A stretch of DNA of 51,757 nt from Gammaproteobacteria bacterium (GCA_009837185.1 VXUA01000082.1:1-51757); one strand, 5' to 3'. Shown: positions 26,967 through 38,037, counted from the first letter of the stretch. Made by a program: numbers and translations. Notes: a model not told the origin generated them from the letters alone.

Positions 26967-27485
26967 CTAAGGAAGGAGACTCCGTACATCTTCCGGTTTG
27001 TTTTCGTTTTGTGCTTCCCCTTTGTCTTTACCGTCAATGGTTTTCCCAGCTACGTGCCAAAAGCTGTAGTCCGGATATTTCCCCGTACCGTCAATCAACA
27101 AATGCTCTTTCTCGTAGACCATGTTGTTGCGATTGAACTCGCACAACTCAAAGTCTGGGGTGAGCTGTATCGCATAGGTGGGGCATGCTTCCTCGCACAT
27201 TCCACACATGATGCAACGAGAGAAGTTGATACGGAAAAACTCGGGATACCATCGTCCATCTTCTTCCTTCTCGGTTTTCTGTAACGCGATGCAGTCGACC
27301 GGACAGGCAACAGCACAGAGATTGCAGGCAACACAACGTTCTTCTCCGTCTGGATCGCGCGTCAAAATGATGCGCCCGCGATAGCGAGGTGCTTGATAGG
27401 GCATCTCCTCAGGATATTGCACCGTTTCATTACGCTTGAACAAGTGCACGAAGACAGTCCAAAGTGTTTTAATTTGACTTAGCAT
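26967..27485 (-). CDS. nuoI: NADH-quinone oxidoreductase subunit I
   Basis: 172 residues from ATG 27485. Two ferredoxin-type clusters carry electrons (N6a, N6b) toward N2. The cysteines are C51, C54, C57, C61 ([12 protein letters not shown]) and C91, C94, C97, C101 ([12 protein letters not shown]). An amphipathic N-terminus anchors it to the membrane arm. It lies 9 bp after nuoH. Confidence 0.97.
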   Translation of the reverse strand: MLSQIKTLWTVFVHLFKRNETVQYPEEMPYQAPRYRGRIILTRDPDGEERCVACNLCAVACPVDCIALQKTEKEEDGRWYPEFFRINFSRCIMCGMCEEACPTYAIQLTPDFELCEFNRNNMVYEKEHLLIDGTGKYPDYSFWHVAGKTIDGKDKGEAQNENKPEDVRSLLP

Positions 27486-27494
27486 ATCTCGTCT

Positions 27495-28472
27495 CTATTG
27501 CGTTCCAAGCAAGATTGCTCCGGTGATCAAAATGTTGAGCAGCGACAACGGCAACAGAATTTTCCATCCTAACGACATCAATTGATCGTAGCGCGGGCGT
27601 GGGATCGCGGCGCGGAGCAGGATGAAAAAGTTGATCACAATCAGCACTTTCAAACCGTACCACACAATGCCCGACAAAAATTCACTCGGGAGAAATTTAG
27701 GTCCCAACCAACCACCGAAGAACAAGACCACAATGAGCGCGGAAATCAAAATCAGCGACAAGTATTCTGCGGCCATAATCAAGGCAAACTTCATCCCCGA
27801 ATACTCGGTATGAAACCCTGCCGTAAGTTCGTGTTCTGCTTCCGGAAGGTCGAAAGGTAAGCGATGAGACTCGGCTAGACCAGCAATTAAAAAGATTACA
27901 AGTCCCACGCATTGGGGGATGCAGAACCACATATCTTCTTGCGCATGTACGACATCTCTCAGACTAAACGACCCAGTCAACATGACAACACCGAGTAGCG
28001 ACAAGCCCATGAACACTTCATAGGTAACCATTTGTGCGGCGGAACGCAAACCACCGAGGAGAGAGTACTTGTTATTACTGGCTAGACCAGCGAGAAGTAC
28101 TCCATAGACCGCTAGCGAAGACATCGCCAAAATCCAGAGGATAGCAATATTTGAATCGGCAATGATCAGTCCCGGACCGAGTGGCAGCACCGCGTAAGCC
28201 ATGAGCATCGCTCCAGCGACGATGATCGGCGCAAGAATAAAGAGCGCACGATCGCCAAATGGTGGTACCCAATCGTCTTTAGTGATCAACTTAATCGCGT
28301 CCGCAAGCGACTGCAAAATTCCAAACCACCCAACACGGTTGGGTCCTAAGCGGTCTTGAAAGAATCCTAACAGACGACGTTCCCACCACACCAGTACAAG
28401 TGCACCACCCAACGCACCACCTATCAGCGGGAGGATGAGCACATAGGACCAGTTGATGTTTTCGAAGAACAT
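27495..28472 (-). CDS. nuoH: NADH-quinone oxidoreductase subunit H
   Basis: 325 residues, eight or more TM segments. This subunit forms the quinone chamber with NuoB and NuoD. Diagnostic: WWERRLLGFFQDRLGPNRVG near the N-terminus, DAIKLITKDDWVP, and AGLAESHRLPFDLPEAEHEL with GFHTEYSGMKFAL. It shares one base with the stop of nuoG. Confidence 0.97.
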   Translation of the reverse strand: MFFENINWSYVLILPLIGGALGGALVLVWWERRLLGFFQDRLGPNRVGWFGILQSLADAIKLITKDDWVPPFGDRALFILAPIIVAGAMLMAYAVLPLGPGLIIADSNIAILWILAMSSLAVYGVLLAGLASNNKYSLLGGLRSAAQMVTYEVFMGLSLLGVVMLTGSFSLRDVVHAQEDMWFCIPQCVGLVIFLIAGLAESHRLPFDLPEAEHELTAGFHTEYSGMKFALIMAAEYLSLILISALIVVLFFGGWLGPKFLPSEFLSGIVWYGLKVLIVINFFILLRAAIPRPRYDQLMSLGWKILLPLSLLNILITGAILLGTQ

Positions 28473-31180
28473 TAGCCTTTCGCGATCACCTCCGGACTGG
28501 CATTGGAACGAGCAACAAATTCTGGATCGACCGACAAGTGGGCTCTATCGATTGCTCTCTGAGGAATTTCGACGAGACCTTGTGGTAATCCTATTACTCC
28601 ACTAGGCAATCGAGAATCGACCTGAACCTCCAAACTCTCTGTGATTCCGTCAACGCGTAATCCCATGCCAGGTTTAACTTCTAATATAGTTGCGTCTTGC
28701 TGGCTCAATAGCACAAATGGGGCTGGAATTCGAGCTCGAATTGGCCAGGATTGGTTCGACATCTCATCCGATCCAAAAACTAAATGAAGTGGAATTACTT
28801 CAAAACTTCCGTCTCGTCTAGATAACTCAGGGGTGTCGACATCAAAGTACTGGAGGTGAGCTCCAATGTTTTCAATCAGCCTTAAACCAGGATCGCCTCC
28901 GGCAAGCTTACCGGCTACTTCCTGTTGAAACTTGAACACCGACTGGTTGGAGTTCCATCCCGGCGACCAGACATAGGGTATAGCGGCACCATTTTGATCC
29001 CCTGGATTTTGTCCTTCCATCGAATAGGAAAACGGCGTGTCAGTATCAACTTTCGCTTTGGGTTCGTGAATGTTGACCTGGGCATTCATAGCGGTGCGAC
29101 CACTGTAGCGGTGCGACTGACGAGGAATTCGAGAGGTAGTGTCAATTCGATAGTCGGAACTTGGCGCAATGTCCCTTAGTAGCGAATAAGTGTGTTCGGC
29201 ACATTGTTCTAGGACACTGGCGTAAGAGTTCCAAGTTGACCCAGTACCTAGGGTTTTAGCTAAGTGACTTAACCATGACCATGCCGGCGCGATTTCATCC
29301 TGAGGTTCAAATACTTGGTAAAAACGTTGGGCGCGCGTTTCGTAATTGACAAACGTGCCAGTTTGTTCCGCATAGGTTGCGGCGGGAAAAACCACACTCG
29401 CTCGTTCGGCGGTCCGATTTTCCAACGTATCCAGTAATACAAAATTCTCAGGGCTAAGTGCTCTGTCCACACTGTCAGCGGATGCGCGGAAATACAGATC
29501 ATTCTCCAACACAACCGCAGCCTGCCCTTCTGCCAGTCTTTGCATAGCAGTTGAAAGCGACATTCCACCTTCGAGAAGCGCGACTCCAACGCTGTTGACT
29601 TCGGGGGGAACAAAAAGAAACGAACTCGTTTGATCGTGCTCGTGTAGAGCACAACAGATATTCGCGGCGACTTGCACCAACTGGATGCTTTGTAGACTTG
29701 AGCCGGTAATAATCAACGGTGCCTTAGCAGTTCGCAGCGCGTCCGCAACCCGTCCGGCAAAATCATCCGAACCAACCGTAGATGACCGAAGTTTCGTACA
29801 AACCGAACAACCGAGAGCAATCAGCTCAGAGACCGAGCCGCTGGCGACTTCTGTAGCGATATCGTCTAAGCGCGTAGCCGCCGGAGTAGCGATAAACAAC
29901 TCGCTTTTTTCACTCTGTGCATGACCCCGAACACCAGCATCCTGCCACGTTGGAATGTGTGCGTCCGTCGCCATTTCAAACGACTTTGTACGCACTGCCT
30001 GACGAACAGACAAAGCAGTGCGCGCGGCCGTATTCGCAACGTCTTCCCCAAGAATAAGGATTGCACCCGCTTCTTCTACCTGCTTTAACGACGGAACGAC
30101 AATGCCCTGTTGGTTTATTACTTCAAGTGCTACTTTAATGACTTCCAGCTCGTTGTCGTTCATTCCAGTGCAGAAATTTTCCGCTCCGACCAACTCGCGA
30201 AGGGCGAAGTTGTTTTCAAAACTCGCACGTGGCGAACCGATTCCGATTGCTCCATCCCCTAGGGTTGCGCCGGCCACCTTGATCGCGTTAGAGACGTCTC
30301 CAAATTCATAATCACCGCGCTGAGTTCGTACGCCAGCGTGTTTGATGCGTTTCTCATGATTAACAAAGTGTGAGCCAAAACGACCGCGATCGCATAAAAA
30401 ATACCCATTCAATTCGCCGTGATATCGGTTCGTAATTCTCTTTAAGTCTCCGTAGCGCTCTGCAGGAAACACGTTACATCCGACAGCACAACCAACACAG
30501 ATTGAGGGAGCCGACTGTAGATCCCATTTTCTTGTGTAAGACTGTGCAAACGGTTTGTCTGTAAAGACTCCGGTAGGACATACTTCGACCAAGTTTCCGG
30601 CAAATTCACTTTCCAAGGTACCGTCTTCAAACCTGCCAAAATACATCCGACCCCGAGACCCGAACGCTGCGAGATCCGTACCACCTGCATATTCGTCGTA
30701 GAACCTTACACAACGGTAACACGTGATACAGCGGTTCATTTCGTGCCCGATGAACGGTCCTAGATATTGGTTTTCCCATGTGCGTTTGGTGCCGGTATAC
30801 CGTCGCATCGAGTGGCCAGTCATCACCGTCATATCTTGTAAATGACACTCTCCTCCTTCCTCGCACACTGGACAATCGTGGGGATGGTTTTCCATTAGCC
30901 ACTCAATTACCGAGCTACGGAAATCCTTTGCAAGCGGAGCTTCCACTGATATGCGCATGCCATCGGAGACCGAAGTCATACACGCCATCCCAATTCGCCC
31001 ACGGGTATCTTCTTCATCCGCGTACGTAATAATCGCGCACTGTCGACAAGCTCCTATTGAACCCATCGAAGGATGCCAACAAAAATAGGGCAAATCCAAG
31101 TGCTGCGAGAGTATCGCTTCCAAAAGGTTCTCACCCGCCTTCGCTTCGTAGGCTCTACCGTCAATGTGTATCGTCGCCAC
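28472..31180 (-). CDS. nuoG: NADH-quinone oxidoreductase subunit G
   Basis: 902 residues from GTG 31180 (AGGAATAG upstream). N-terminal [2Fe-2S] domain with C34, C45 and C48 around CWHPSMGSIGACRQC; His/Cys ligands of cluster N5 in HPHDCPVCEEGGEC; [4Fe-4S] N4 ligands in CITCYRCVRF; and a third set CVGCAVGCNV. A molybdopterin-oxidoreductase-like region follows, as in E. coli NuoG; its C-terminal third is divergent. It carries electrons from the FMN site along the peripheral arm. A 33-bp gap follows nuoF. Confidence 0.96.
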   Translation of the reverse strand: MATIHIDGRAYEAKAGENLLEAILSQHLDLPYFCWHPSMGSIGACRQCAIITYADEEDTRGRIGMACMTSVSDGMRISVEAPLAKDFRSSVIEWLMENHPHDCPVCEEGGECHLQDMTVMTGHSMRRYTGTKRTWENQYLGPFIGHEMNRCITCYRCVRFYDEYAGGTDLAAFGSRGRMYFGRFEDGTLESEFAGNLVEVCPTGVFTDKPFAQSYTRKWDLQSAPSICVGCAVGCNVFPAERYGDLKRITNRYHGELNGYFLCDRGRFGSHFVNHEKRIKHAGVRTQRGDYEFGDVSNAIKVAGATLGDGAIGIGSPRASFENNFALRELVGAENFCTGMNDNELEVIKVALEVINQQGIVVPSLKQVEEAGAILILGEDVANTAARTALSVRQAVRTKSFEMATDAHIPTWQDAGVRGHAQSEKSELFIATPAATRLDDIATEVASGSVSELIALGCSVCTKLRSSTVGSDDFAGRVADALRTAKAPLIITGSSLQSIQLVQVAANICCALHEHDQTSSFLFVPPEVNSVGVALLEGGMSLSTAMQRLAEGQAAVVLENDLYFRASADSVDRALSPENFVLLDTLENRTAERASVVFPAATYAEQTGTFVNYETRAQRFYQVFEPQDEIAPAWSWLSHLAKTLGTGSTWNSYASVLEQCAEHTYSLLRDIAPSSDYRIDTTSRIPRQSHRYSGRTAMNAQVNIHEPKAKVDTDTPFSYSMEGQNPGDQNGAAIPYVWSPGWNSNQSVFKFQQEVAGKLAGGDPGLRLIENIGAHLQYFDVDTPELSRRDGSFEVIPLHLVFGSDEMSNQSWPIRARIPAPFVLLSQQDATILEVKPGMGLRVDGITESLEVQVDSRLPSGVIGLPQGLVEIPQRAIDRAHLSVDPEFVARSNASPEVIAKG

Positions 31181-31213
31181 GGTCGATCTATTCCTGGTTA
31201 TCCAACATCTAAA

Positions 31214-32509
31214 TCAGTTTTCTCGGTATGGACAGCTTTTGTGCTTAATGTGATGTTCAAAGTCGTCGCGAAAATATTCCAACGCGGATTGCAACGGTTC
31301 GATCGCACCGGTTGCGTGCAAACAGAACGTGTTACCGGGAGCTCCAATATACAGTGCGTTTTGGTCCAACAGTTCAAGATCTCCGTCCTTACCTTTGCCA
31401 TTTTCTATGTCAGCTAGTAACTCCTCAACCCACGGTAAACCTTCTCGACACGGTGTACAAAAACCACAAGACTCCTGGGCGAAAAAGTGTTGTAGATTTC
31501 GCGCCATGTCCACTGGGCAAATCGAATCATCCATCAAAATCATCGTACCCGTACCCATTCGACTCCCAGCGTCTTGTATGGTCTTGTAATCCATAGGTAG
31601 ATCAAAGTGTTCCTCGACTAGATAATCGGTAGAAGCGCCACCGGGAAGTATTCCGCGTAACTTGTAACCGTCTCGCATTCCACCTGCATGAACGTCAACC
31701 AATTCACGGATGGGGGTACCCATCGGTAATTCCCACAGACCCGGCTTATTCACGCGACCGGATATACCATAAATTTTTGTGCCAGCGTCTTCCGTCAGTC
31801 CTAGATCGTGGTACCATTGAGCACCGTTCCGAATGATCGCAGGTACATTACACAAAGTCTCAACATTATTAACGATCGTCGGACGTCCCCACGCGCCACT
31901 AGCCGGAGGAAATGGCGGTTTGTACCGTGGTTGTCCCCTTTTACCTTCCAACGCGTTCAGTAAAGCGGTTTCTTCACCACAAATATACCTTCCTCCCGAT
32001 AAGTGGATGCGTAAATCCAGATTGAAATCGGATCCAAATATCGACTGTCCTAAATACTTTTTCTCCCGTGCTTCTGCGATCGCACGCGCTAGTTGACGAT
32101 TTGGCTCGTGATACTCACCACGCAGGAAGACGTAGGCTTTTTCGGCACCGATAGCATAAGCTCCCAAAATCATCCCTTCAATTAGCGAATGCGGATTGAA
32201 TTCGATGAGATAACGATCCTTGAATGTTCCGGGTTCCATCTCGTCCCCATTACAGACGAGGTATTTGTAGCCAGGTGTTTGTGGTTCGCCCTTCGCGAAG
32301 CCCCACTTGACTCCCGTTGGAAAACCGGCACCACCTCGGCCCCGCAGATTTGCTTCTCGGACGAGATCAATAATCTCGCTTGGGGTCATATGCTTCAGTG
32401 CTTTTTGTGCGGCAGTGTAGCCCCCACCGGCTTTGTAATCTGACAACGAAACCAGGCCTCCGACTTCCTGTACTCGGCCGATTAAGGGTTTTGTATCCTG
32501 AAGCGACAC
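31214..32509 (-). CDS. nuoF: NADH-quinone oxidoreductase subunit F (NADH/FMN site)
   Basis: 431 residues from GTG 32509, which directly abuts the TGA of nuoE. NADH and FMN bind at LRGRGGAGFPTGVKWG (about 50-66) and the GDEMEPGTFKDR / GAYAIGAEKAYVFLRGEY region. The N3 cluster is held by ESCGFCTPCREG and a further Cys about 40 residues downstream (GNTFCLHA). This is the entry point of electrons from NADH. Confidence 0.97.
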   Translation of the reverse strand: MSLQDTKPLIGRVQEVGGLVSLSDYKAGGGYTAAQKALKHMTPSEIIDLVREANLRGRGGAGFPTGVKWGFAKGEPQTPGYKYLVCNGDEMEPGTFKDRYLIEFNPHSLIEGMILGAYAIGAEKAYVFLRGEYHEPNRQLARAIAEAREKKYLGQSIFGSDFNLDLRIHLSGGRYICGEETALLNALEGKRGQPRYKPPFPPASGAWGRPTIVNNVETLCNVPAIIRNGAQWYHDLGLTEDAGTKIYGISGRVNKPGLWELPMGTPIRELVDVHAGGMRDGYKLRGILPGGASTDYLVEEHFDLPMDYKTIQDAGSRMGTGTMILMDDSICPVDMARNLQHFFAQESCGFCTPCREGLPWVEELLADIENGKGKDGDLELLDQNALYIGAPGNTFCLHATGAIEPLQSALEYFRDDFEHHIKHKSCPYREN

Positions 32510-32998
32510 TCAGCTATACCTCGAAAAAATTTCTGTGAGTTCGTCTTCCTTTACGGGTCCGAACAAATCTTCGTTAATAAGCATGGTTGGAGCTCGATCG
32601 CACGCACCCAAACACACTATGGGTAGAAGGGTGAAACAGTCGTCGGGAGTCGTTTCTCCAAATTTAATCCCTAAGTGGTCCTGCACTTTTACCGCAAAGC
32701 TATCAGCACCCATGACGTAGCAGGACACACTGTCGCAGACCATCACTACGTTGCGCCCAACTGGTTGTCGATGAATCAAGTTGTAAAACGTTGCGATCCC
32801 GTCGAGTGTCGCTGGAGACATATCAAGAAATTTCGCGATCGCGCGCAAACTTTCGTCCGATATCCAGCCTCGGTGTTTTTGTACGATCATCAAGGCGTCG
32901 ATCGCTGCCGATTCTCGATCGGGTAGATGTGCAACTTCGGCCTCGATTTCATTGCGTTCTTCGTCGGTTAACGGCGAAATCAACTCAACTGCGCTCAT
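32510..32998 (-). CDS. nuoE: NADH-quinone oxidoreductase subunit E
   Basis: 162 residues from ATG 32998. Thioredoxin-like [2Fe-2S] protein (cluster N1a), with ligands C88 and C93 in [10 protein letters not shown] and C129 and C133 in CLGACDRAP, the C-x4-C and C-x3-C spacing of the family. It overlaps the end of nuoCD by 4 bp. Confidence 0.97.
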   Translation of the reverse strand: MSAVELISPLTDEERNEIEAEVAHLPDRESAAIDALMIVQKHRGWISDESLRAIAKFLDMSPATLDGIATFYNLIHRQPVGRNVVMVCDSVSCYVMGADSFAVKVQDHLGIKFGETTPDDCFTLLPIVCLGACDRAPTMLINEDLFGPVKEDELTEIFSRYS

Positions 32999-34773
32999 CG
33001 GTCTACATCCGCCATCACGAAATCAATACTGGCTATGATTGCGATTAAATCCGGTACCATAAAACCGTTACTAATAAACGGAATCTGCTGTAACGCAGGA
33101 AACGACGGAGTTCGTACGCGCGAACGGTAAGCCATAGTTCCACCATCCGATATGGAGTAGAAACTCGTCCAACCCTTGGTCGCTTCGACCAATGTCGCGG
33201 ATTCGGAAGGTGGGATCACTGGTCCCCAACTAACATTAAGGAAGTGATGAATGAGTGTTTCGATGTGTTGCATCGTAAACTCTTTGGATGGAGGGGTCGT
33301 CAATGGATGGTCAGCTTTATACGGACCCTCGGGCATGTTGTCTGCACACTGTCGGATGATGCGCAGGCTTTGTCGAATTTCTTCTACTCGAACAACACAG
33401 CGGTCATAGCAATCACCATTGACAGCCGTGGGAATCTCAAAATCAAACTGATCGTATGAACTATAAGGACGGTTTTTGCGAAGGTCCCAATCATGTCCCG
33501 TCGCACGTAAGGACGGTCCAGTAATTCCCCAGTCCAGACCCTCTGCCGTGTTGTAGGCACCAATACCCACCGTACGATTCTTTAGGATCTTGTTTTGTAA
33601 TGCCATGGTGTCATAATGGTCCATTCGCGCGGGCATGTAGTCACAAAAGTCTGTAACCATCTCGTACCAACCATCGGGAAGATCATCGCAAACCCCACCA
33701 ATCCGGAACCAACTTGGGTGCATACGGCCGCCGGTGATCGCCTCAACAATGGAGAACAGACGTTCCCGGTCAGCAAACATATAAAACACGGGCGACATTT
33801 GACCCACATCCTGCGCAAACGTCCCGTAAAACAACAAATGACTCGCAATACGAAACATCTCGGAGACCATCACCCGAATCACCTGGGCTCGAGGTGGCAC
33901 CTCTATACCTGCCATTTTTTCGACGTTCATGACATACGGGAAGTTATTCATGACGCCACCGAGGTAGTCAATCCGATCTGTGTAGGGGATGTACGTGTGC
34001 CAAGACTGTCGTTCAGCCATCTTCTCTTGACCGCGGTGATGGTAGCCGATGTCTGGTACAGCCTGAACTATTACCTCACCGTCTAACTGAAGTGCTATGC
34101 GAAAAACACCGTGTACGCTTGGATGGTTCGGTCCAAGATTCAGGAACATGAAGTCCGTGTGTTTCGTGGACCTACTCATGCCCCACTCTTCCGGTACGAA
34201 CCGTAGTGCTTCTTGTTGCGCATCTTGCACTTCGTCGGGCAGTGCGAAGGGATCCATCTCGGTTGCGCGCGCAGGATGTTCTTTTCGAAGTGGATGTCCC
34301 TCCCACAGTGGTGGTGTCAAAATGCGTCGCAAGTTGGGATGGCCTTCAAATTGAATACCGAACATGTCGAAAGCTTCGCGTTCATACCAATTTGCTACAG
34401 GATAGATCGACTCCACACTCGCTACAGATGAGTCTTCGTCTCGTAAGGGTACTTTGATGCGTAGATCCTGATCTGAGGACAACGACATCAAGTGGTAAAA
34501 CACCGTAAAGTCAGAGGGAGGTTGGTCTGCACGAAACTTACGGTGTCGCTCGTCGATTGCAGACAAGTCGAACATCAGCTCGAAACTGTCTTGCGCGTCG
34601 TGTTTCAGATATTGAAGGACTTCTGTAATTTGGTTGCGGTTGATCCAAACGTTAGGAATTCCGTCCACAGTTTCTTGATATTGGCACTGGTCGCCAAAAC
34701 GATCGGTTAGTTCGCGTACAACATTTGGAGCGTCGAGCAACGCGGTATTCTCCGTGGCTAGTTCAGCGGTCAC
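32995..34773 (-). CDS. nuoCD: NADH-quinone oxidoreductase fused subunits C and D
   Basis: 592 residues from GTG 34773 in a GTGA overlap with nuoB. Residues 1 to about 190 are NuoC (ending in [24 protein letters not shown]). After a linker the NuoD part starts with [24 protein letters not shown]. NuoD supplies part of the quinone pocket; [14 protein letters not shown] and [13 protein letters not shown] are characteristic. The C-D fusion is as in E. coli and Pseudomonas and supports a gammaproteobacterial origin. Confidence 0.97.
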   Translation of the reverse strand: MTAELATENTALLDAPNVVRELTDRFGDQCQYQETVDGIPNVWINRNQITEVLQYLKHDAQDSFELMFDLSAIDERHRKFRADQPPSDFTVFYHLMSLSSDQDLRIKVPLRDEDSSVASVESIYPVANWYEREAFDMFGIQFEGHPNLRRILTPPLWEGHPLRKEHPARATEMDPFALPDEVQDAQQEALRFVPEEWGMSRSTKHTDFMFLNLGPNHPSVHGVFRIALQLDGEVIVQAVPDIGYHHRGQEKMAERQSWHTYIPYTDRIDYLGGVMNNFPYVMNVEKMAGIEVPPRAQVIRVMVSEMFRIASHLLFYGTFAQDVGQMSPVFYMFADRERLFSIVEAITGGRMHPSWFRIGGVCDDLPDGWYEMVTDFCDYMPARMDHYDTMALQNKILKNRTVGIGAYNTAEGLDWGITGPSLRATGHDWDLRKNRPYSSYDQFDFEIPTAVNGDCYDRCVVRVEEIRQSLRIIRQCADNMPEGPYKADHPLTTPPSKEFTMQHIETLIHHFLNVSWGPVIPPSESATLVEATKGWTSFYSISDGGTMAYRSRVRTPSFPALQQIPFISNGFMVPDLIAIIASIDFVMADVDR

Positions 34774-35456
34774 TTCGCGCGCTTTTTCCCAAGTAGGTCT
34801 TTAGACAACGGAGCAGCGCCGACGGTATTCGGTTCGGCAAGCTCTCGAGTTTTCATGCGTTCGGGCGTGTGCAGATCACGCTGACTTGGTTCGTATTTTG
34901 CCGGCTCGCCACTTTCTGTGATAACCCACGACAACGGGCGGCGCGTGTTCTTAACTGACTCTTGTAACAGGTTTAATCCTTGCATAAAGGCTTCGGGACG
35001 AGGCGGACAACCAGGTACGTAAACGTCAACTGGTAAGAACTTATCCACTCCCTGTACTACACTGTAGATATCAAACATACCACCGGAATTTGCGCAAGAT
35101 CCCATGGAAATCACCCAACGAGGTTCCAACAACTGTTCGTACAGGTGCTGCAAAACGGGAGCCATTTTTCGAAACACAGTCCCGGATACCACGATCAAGT
35201 CTGATTGCCTCGGGGTGGCACGAATTACCTCTGCACCAAAACGTGAAATATCGTGGCGCGACGTAAACCCGGTAGCCATTTCCACGTAACAACACGACAG
35301 GCCAAAGTTGAACGGCCAAATTGAATTTGAGCGGGCCCAAGCAACCAAGTCCTCAAGGCGCGCAGTTAAGAAACTTTTAGACGCTTCTTCTTCGTATACG
35401 TCGTCCGACCGAGTCATCAACTCGTCCGGTGAGGTTTTGACTAAGCGCCAGCGCAT
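34770..35456 (-). CDS. nuoB: NADH-quinone oxidoreductase subunit B
   Basis: 228 residues from ATG 35456. It holds cluster N2, the donor to quinone, with the tandem C55-C56 (LSCCYVEM), C121 (MGSCANSGG) and C150 (VPGCPPRPE). The C-terminal tail of ~45 residues is basic and probably flexible. It shares one base with nuoA (TAATG). Confidence 0.97.
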   Translation of the reverse strand: MRWRLVKTSPDELMTRSDDVYEEEASKSFLTARLEDLVAWARSNSIWPFNFGLSCCYVEMATGFTSRHDISRFGAEVIRATPRQSDLIVVSGTVFRKMAPVLQHLYEQLLEPRWVISMGSCANSGGMFDIYSVVQGVDKFLPVDVYVPGCPPRPEAFMQGLNLLQESVKNTRRPLSWVITESGEPAKYEPSQRDLHTPERMKTRELAEPNTVGAAPLSKDLLGKKRAK

Positions 35457-35878
35457 TAAGACGAAGATCTCCGTGCATACGCATCAGGCATCGTGTGTCG
35501 CGATTTGATACCCCAATCTAAAGCACCGGTGCGCCACTCATACGCAAGCGCGACCAAGAGCATGACGATAAATACTGCGATCGCGATGTAGCCCATCCAT
35601 CCTACTTCCCAGAAGGCTATTGCCCAAGCGACGATAAAAATCGTCTCTAAGTCAAATATCACAAAGAAAATCGCGACGAGATAGAACTCGATCGACAAGC
35701 GCATATTCTCTGCTTCACCGACAGGTACGATACCGGATTCGTAAGGAATGTCCTGAGCTCGACCGTGCCTCGCTTTTGCACCAACGAACCAAGAAAACAG
35801 TAGAGTTACAGAGAGAATTACTATTACTGCTAGTGTGTACAGAAGAAATGGTAATATTTCAACGCTTTCAACGTTCAC
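35456..35878 (-). CDS. nuoA: NADH-quinone oxidoreductase subunit A
   Basis: 140 residues from GTG 35878; no good ribosome-binding site is visible, so the start is provisional. Three TM segments with the loop [21 protein letters not shown], and the second helix [19 protein letters not shown] carrying the conserved Asp-Glu pair. First gene of the 14.6-kb operon. Confidence 0.95.
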   Translation of the reverse strand: MNVESVEILPFLLYTLAVIVILSVTLLFSWFVGAKARHGRAQDIPYESGIVPVGEAENMRLSIEFYLVAIFFVIFDLETIFIVAWAIAFWEVGWMGYIAIAVFIVMLLVALAYEWRTGALDWGIKSRHTMPDAYARRSSS

Positions 35879-36228
35879 AGTAGTTTAGCACCATGTAATA
35901 GAGTGAAAACAGCCAATCAGATTGAGCGAACTTGCACTTGTGGAAGAGGTCAGCAGCGAGTGAACAGAACGGCATGAACACTCATGAGCTGTGTTCGACA
36001 CAACGCAGCAATAAATTTTCGACTGTTAGGAAGATAACTTAGAAAAAAATGGAAAGTCCACCCTTGTGAACTGCCGAAGTATTTTAATGAGTCGTCGTTA
36101 TGAACTGTTTGTTGATTGTCATAGTCAAACCAATTTGAGAATTTCGTATACTTTGTTTGCGTCGATGTGTACTACGCCTTTATTTACCGCATCTAAGTCG
36201 CAACAATACCTGCTAAAGAATATCAACC
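35879..36228. other. Intergenic region between divergent nuoA and a membrane-protein gene
   Basis: About 350 bp that must hold the promoters of the nuo operon (minus) and of the gene at 36229 (plus). It is A/T-rich around 36000-36060. I see no convincing -35/-10 pair, operator palindrome or RNA gene. An open frame at 36066-36251 has no family-like composition and is not called. Confidence 0.5.
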
Positions 36229-36675
36229 ATGAGTACCGACAACGACGTTAACTTCTATCAAGAAATTTCTAGTTCTCGCCCAGAGTTGGTCTGGTCAGTT
36301 GCTGCCTTGTTAGGACTGAATGCAGTAATACTACTGGGCTGGTGGGTTGTGTTTCCCTCCGATGTCGAGAGTAATGGAGCACAACTGTTTTTTATTCTAT
36401 TATGGGGAGCTATTGCATACGCAATCTATCGTGGGCATAGCTGGGTGCGATACGCAATCGCAGTCGTAGTCGTCGCAGGGTTCGTTGAAATCATCAATGC
36501 CCACGCTCCTGGTGAACTAATTAAGACTCTCAGCTGGGACGAAAGAGTTACTAAGTTAATCGGAGTCGTTGCTGTAGTGCTACTGTTTTATCCAAGTTCG
36601 CACCGTTGGTATAAGTTCGTTAAAGAAACGCGAAAACGGTATGAAACAGCCCAAAAAACCGCACCAAAATCGTAA
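36229..36675 (+). CDS. Small membrane protein of unknown function
   Basis: 148 residues from ATG 36229. Four hydrophobic segments at about residues 19-42, 50-67, 72-90 and 106-122, with a basic C-terminal tail (RWYKFVKETRKRYETAQK). No conserved motif is recognised. It is 30 bp upstream of another small membrane protein with similar topology. Confidence 0.7.
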   Translation: MSTDNDVNFYQEISSSRPELVWSVAALLGLNAVILLGWWVVFPSDVESNGAQLFFILLWGAIAYAIYRGHSWVRYAIAVVVVAGFVEIINAHAPGELIKTLSWDERVTKLIGVVAVVLLFYPSSHRWYKFVKETRKRYETAQKTAPKS

Positions 36676-36705
36676 GACCTCAACATCACGCAGCCCGAGG
36701 TCAAA

Positions 36706-37080
36706 TTGAAGCTTGGTAACACTCATAGCTTAGTTCTCGTCTTTGCGTGTGCCGCGGTAACTCCGTTGTTGGTCATGGGTATATTTTCTTTCTTCCCCTC
36801 GACTTGGACGGAGAACGCATGGAATCTAGGTATAGTGTTTTTTATTCTCTATCTTTTTGTAGTAGGTGCTTTCACCCTGTTGTGCTTTCGAGTAGCGCAG
36901 ACGTTTGGACTTCATCAGATCCTTATATTTTCGATCACAGCTTTGATAGTGGTCCGCGGAAAACAACTACTTGTGTCTTCAACCGACTTTCACGAAATCA
37001 TTGAAGCGGGAGCGCTATTTGGCGCTTGTTTGCTCGTCTTTTGTTTAACTCTGTTGATGCAACGAAGAAAACGGGAATAA
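36706..37080 (+). CDS. Small membrane protein of unknown function
   Basis: 124 residues from TTG 36706, supported by GAGGT 8 bp upstream. Four hydrophobic segments with a C-terminal QRRKRE cytoplasmic tail. It is tandem with the preceding gene, and the next gene follows 24 bp later. No family recognised. Confidence 0.65.
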   Translation: MKLGNTHSLVLVFACAAVTPLLVMGIFSFFPSTWTENAWNLGIVFFILYLFVVGAFTLLCFRVAQTFGLHQILIFSITALIVVRGKQLLVSSTDFHEIIEAGALFGACLLVFCLTLLMQRRKRE

Positions 37081-37104
37081 TCAGAAATTAAGGAGATAGG
37101 AACT

Positions 37105-37971
37105 ATGAAGTACCACTCAGGTAAGCGTTTCGGAGCGATTTTGTTGTTGGCGTTATTTGGTTGGATGGTTCACAGCCAAGAGACCAACGATGTCGAAGTT
37201 GTCGAAAACGTCATTTACGGGCACAAGGCGGGCATGGCCCTCATTTACGATGTTTTCAAACCTGCTAAACAAAATGGTACTGCGATCATTTTTATGGTTA
37301 GTTATGGTTGGTGGTCTCAGCGGGAATCGCCCGAGGAACACCAAGAAATGTTTCAAGATTACTTAGATCGCAATCTAACTGTCTTTGCCGTTTATCACGG
37401 CAGTGCTCCGGAGTTCAAAGTTCCTGACGCCGTGTCTGATGTACGTCGTGCAGTCCGGCACATCAGAGTGCACTCTGAAGAGTATGGCGTAGACGATAAT
37501 AAATTTGTAACGTGGGGCTACAGCGCTGGAGGACATCTGAGTTTGATGCTAGCTCTAGACAGTGACCCTGGCGATGAGAGTTCGCGCGATCCGATAGAAA
37601 GAGTCTCCAATCGAGTCGCGGGAGCGCTGGCAATTTTTCCTCCGGTTGATCTCACTGAACATGTTGGACCGGACGGTGATGCTGATACTTTTCCAGCATT
37701 GGATTTCGACGTAGAGCTAGTCGAGAGTGTGTCACCGATTTTCAAAGTATCAAAAGACGATCCACCGATCTTGCTGGTCCACGGTGATGACGATGGAATC
37801 GTAGATATTGAACATAGCGAACGCATGCGCGACGCCTTGAAGAAAGTAGGAGTTTCTGTTCACTTAGAGGTCATCAAAGGAGCAGGACATGGCTTTTACG
37901 AAGACGCTTATCACGAACAATATCAAAAAGCAGTCTTCAAATTCTTAGAAGATCATAAATTTGTCGACTAG
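37105..37971 (+). CDS. Exported alpha/beta hydrolase (BD-FAE/esterase-like)
   Basis: 288 residues from ATG 37105, preceded by AAGGAGAT. Signal peptide about residues 1-24 (cut near VHS-QE). The alpha/beta-hydrolase catalytic triad is visible: Ser140 in GYSAGG, Asp230 in HGDDD, His262 in GAGHGF. The start of the mature part (VVENVIYGHKAGMALIYDVF) and the FPPVDL region resemble BD-FAE/esterase-lipase proteins. The classical oxyanion HGGG is replaced by VSYGWW, so substrate preference is uncertain. Acts outside the cytoplasm. Confidence 0.85.
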   Translation: MKYHSGKRFGAILLLALFGWMVHSQETNDVEVVENVIYGHKAGMALIYDVFKPAKQNGTAIIFMVSYGWWSQRESPEEHQEMFQDYLDRNLTVFAVYHGSAPEFKVPDAVSDVRRAVRHIRVHSEEYGVDDNKFVTWGYSAGGHLSLMLALDSDPGDESSRDPIERVSNRVAGALAIFPPVDLTEHVGPDGDADTFPALDFDVELVESVSPIFKVSKDDPPILLVHGDDDGIVDIEHSERMRDALKKVGVSVHLEVIKGAGHGFYEDAYHEQYQKAVFKFLEDHKFVD

Positions 37972-38037
37972 TCCTGAGGTAATTCAGCCTTTGCGTCGAT
38001 TACCTTGAAATTTCTGTTCTAACAGTCGAAATCTTGA

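Noticed and set aside
36066-36251. 61-codon plus-strand frame in the nuoA upstream region
   Set aside because: Overlaps the start of the next gene and has no family-like composition or ribosome-binding site.
37977-38005. Inverted repeat AGGTAAT ... ATTACCT after the hydrolase gene
   Set aside because: 7-bp stem with a 15-base loop and no T-run; too weak to call a terminator.
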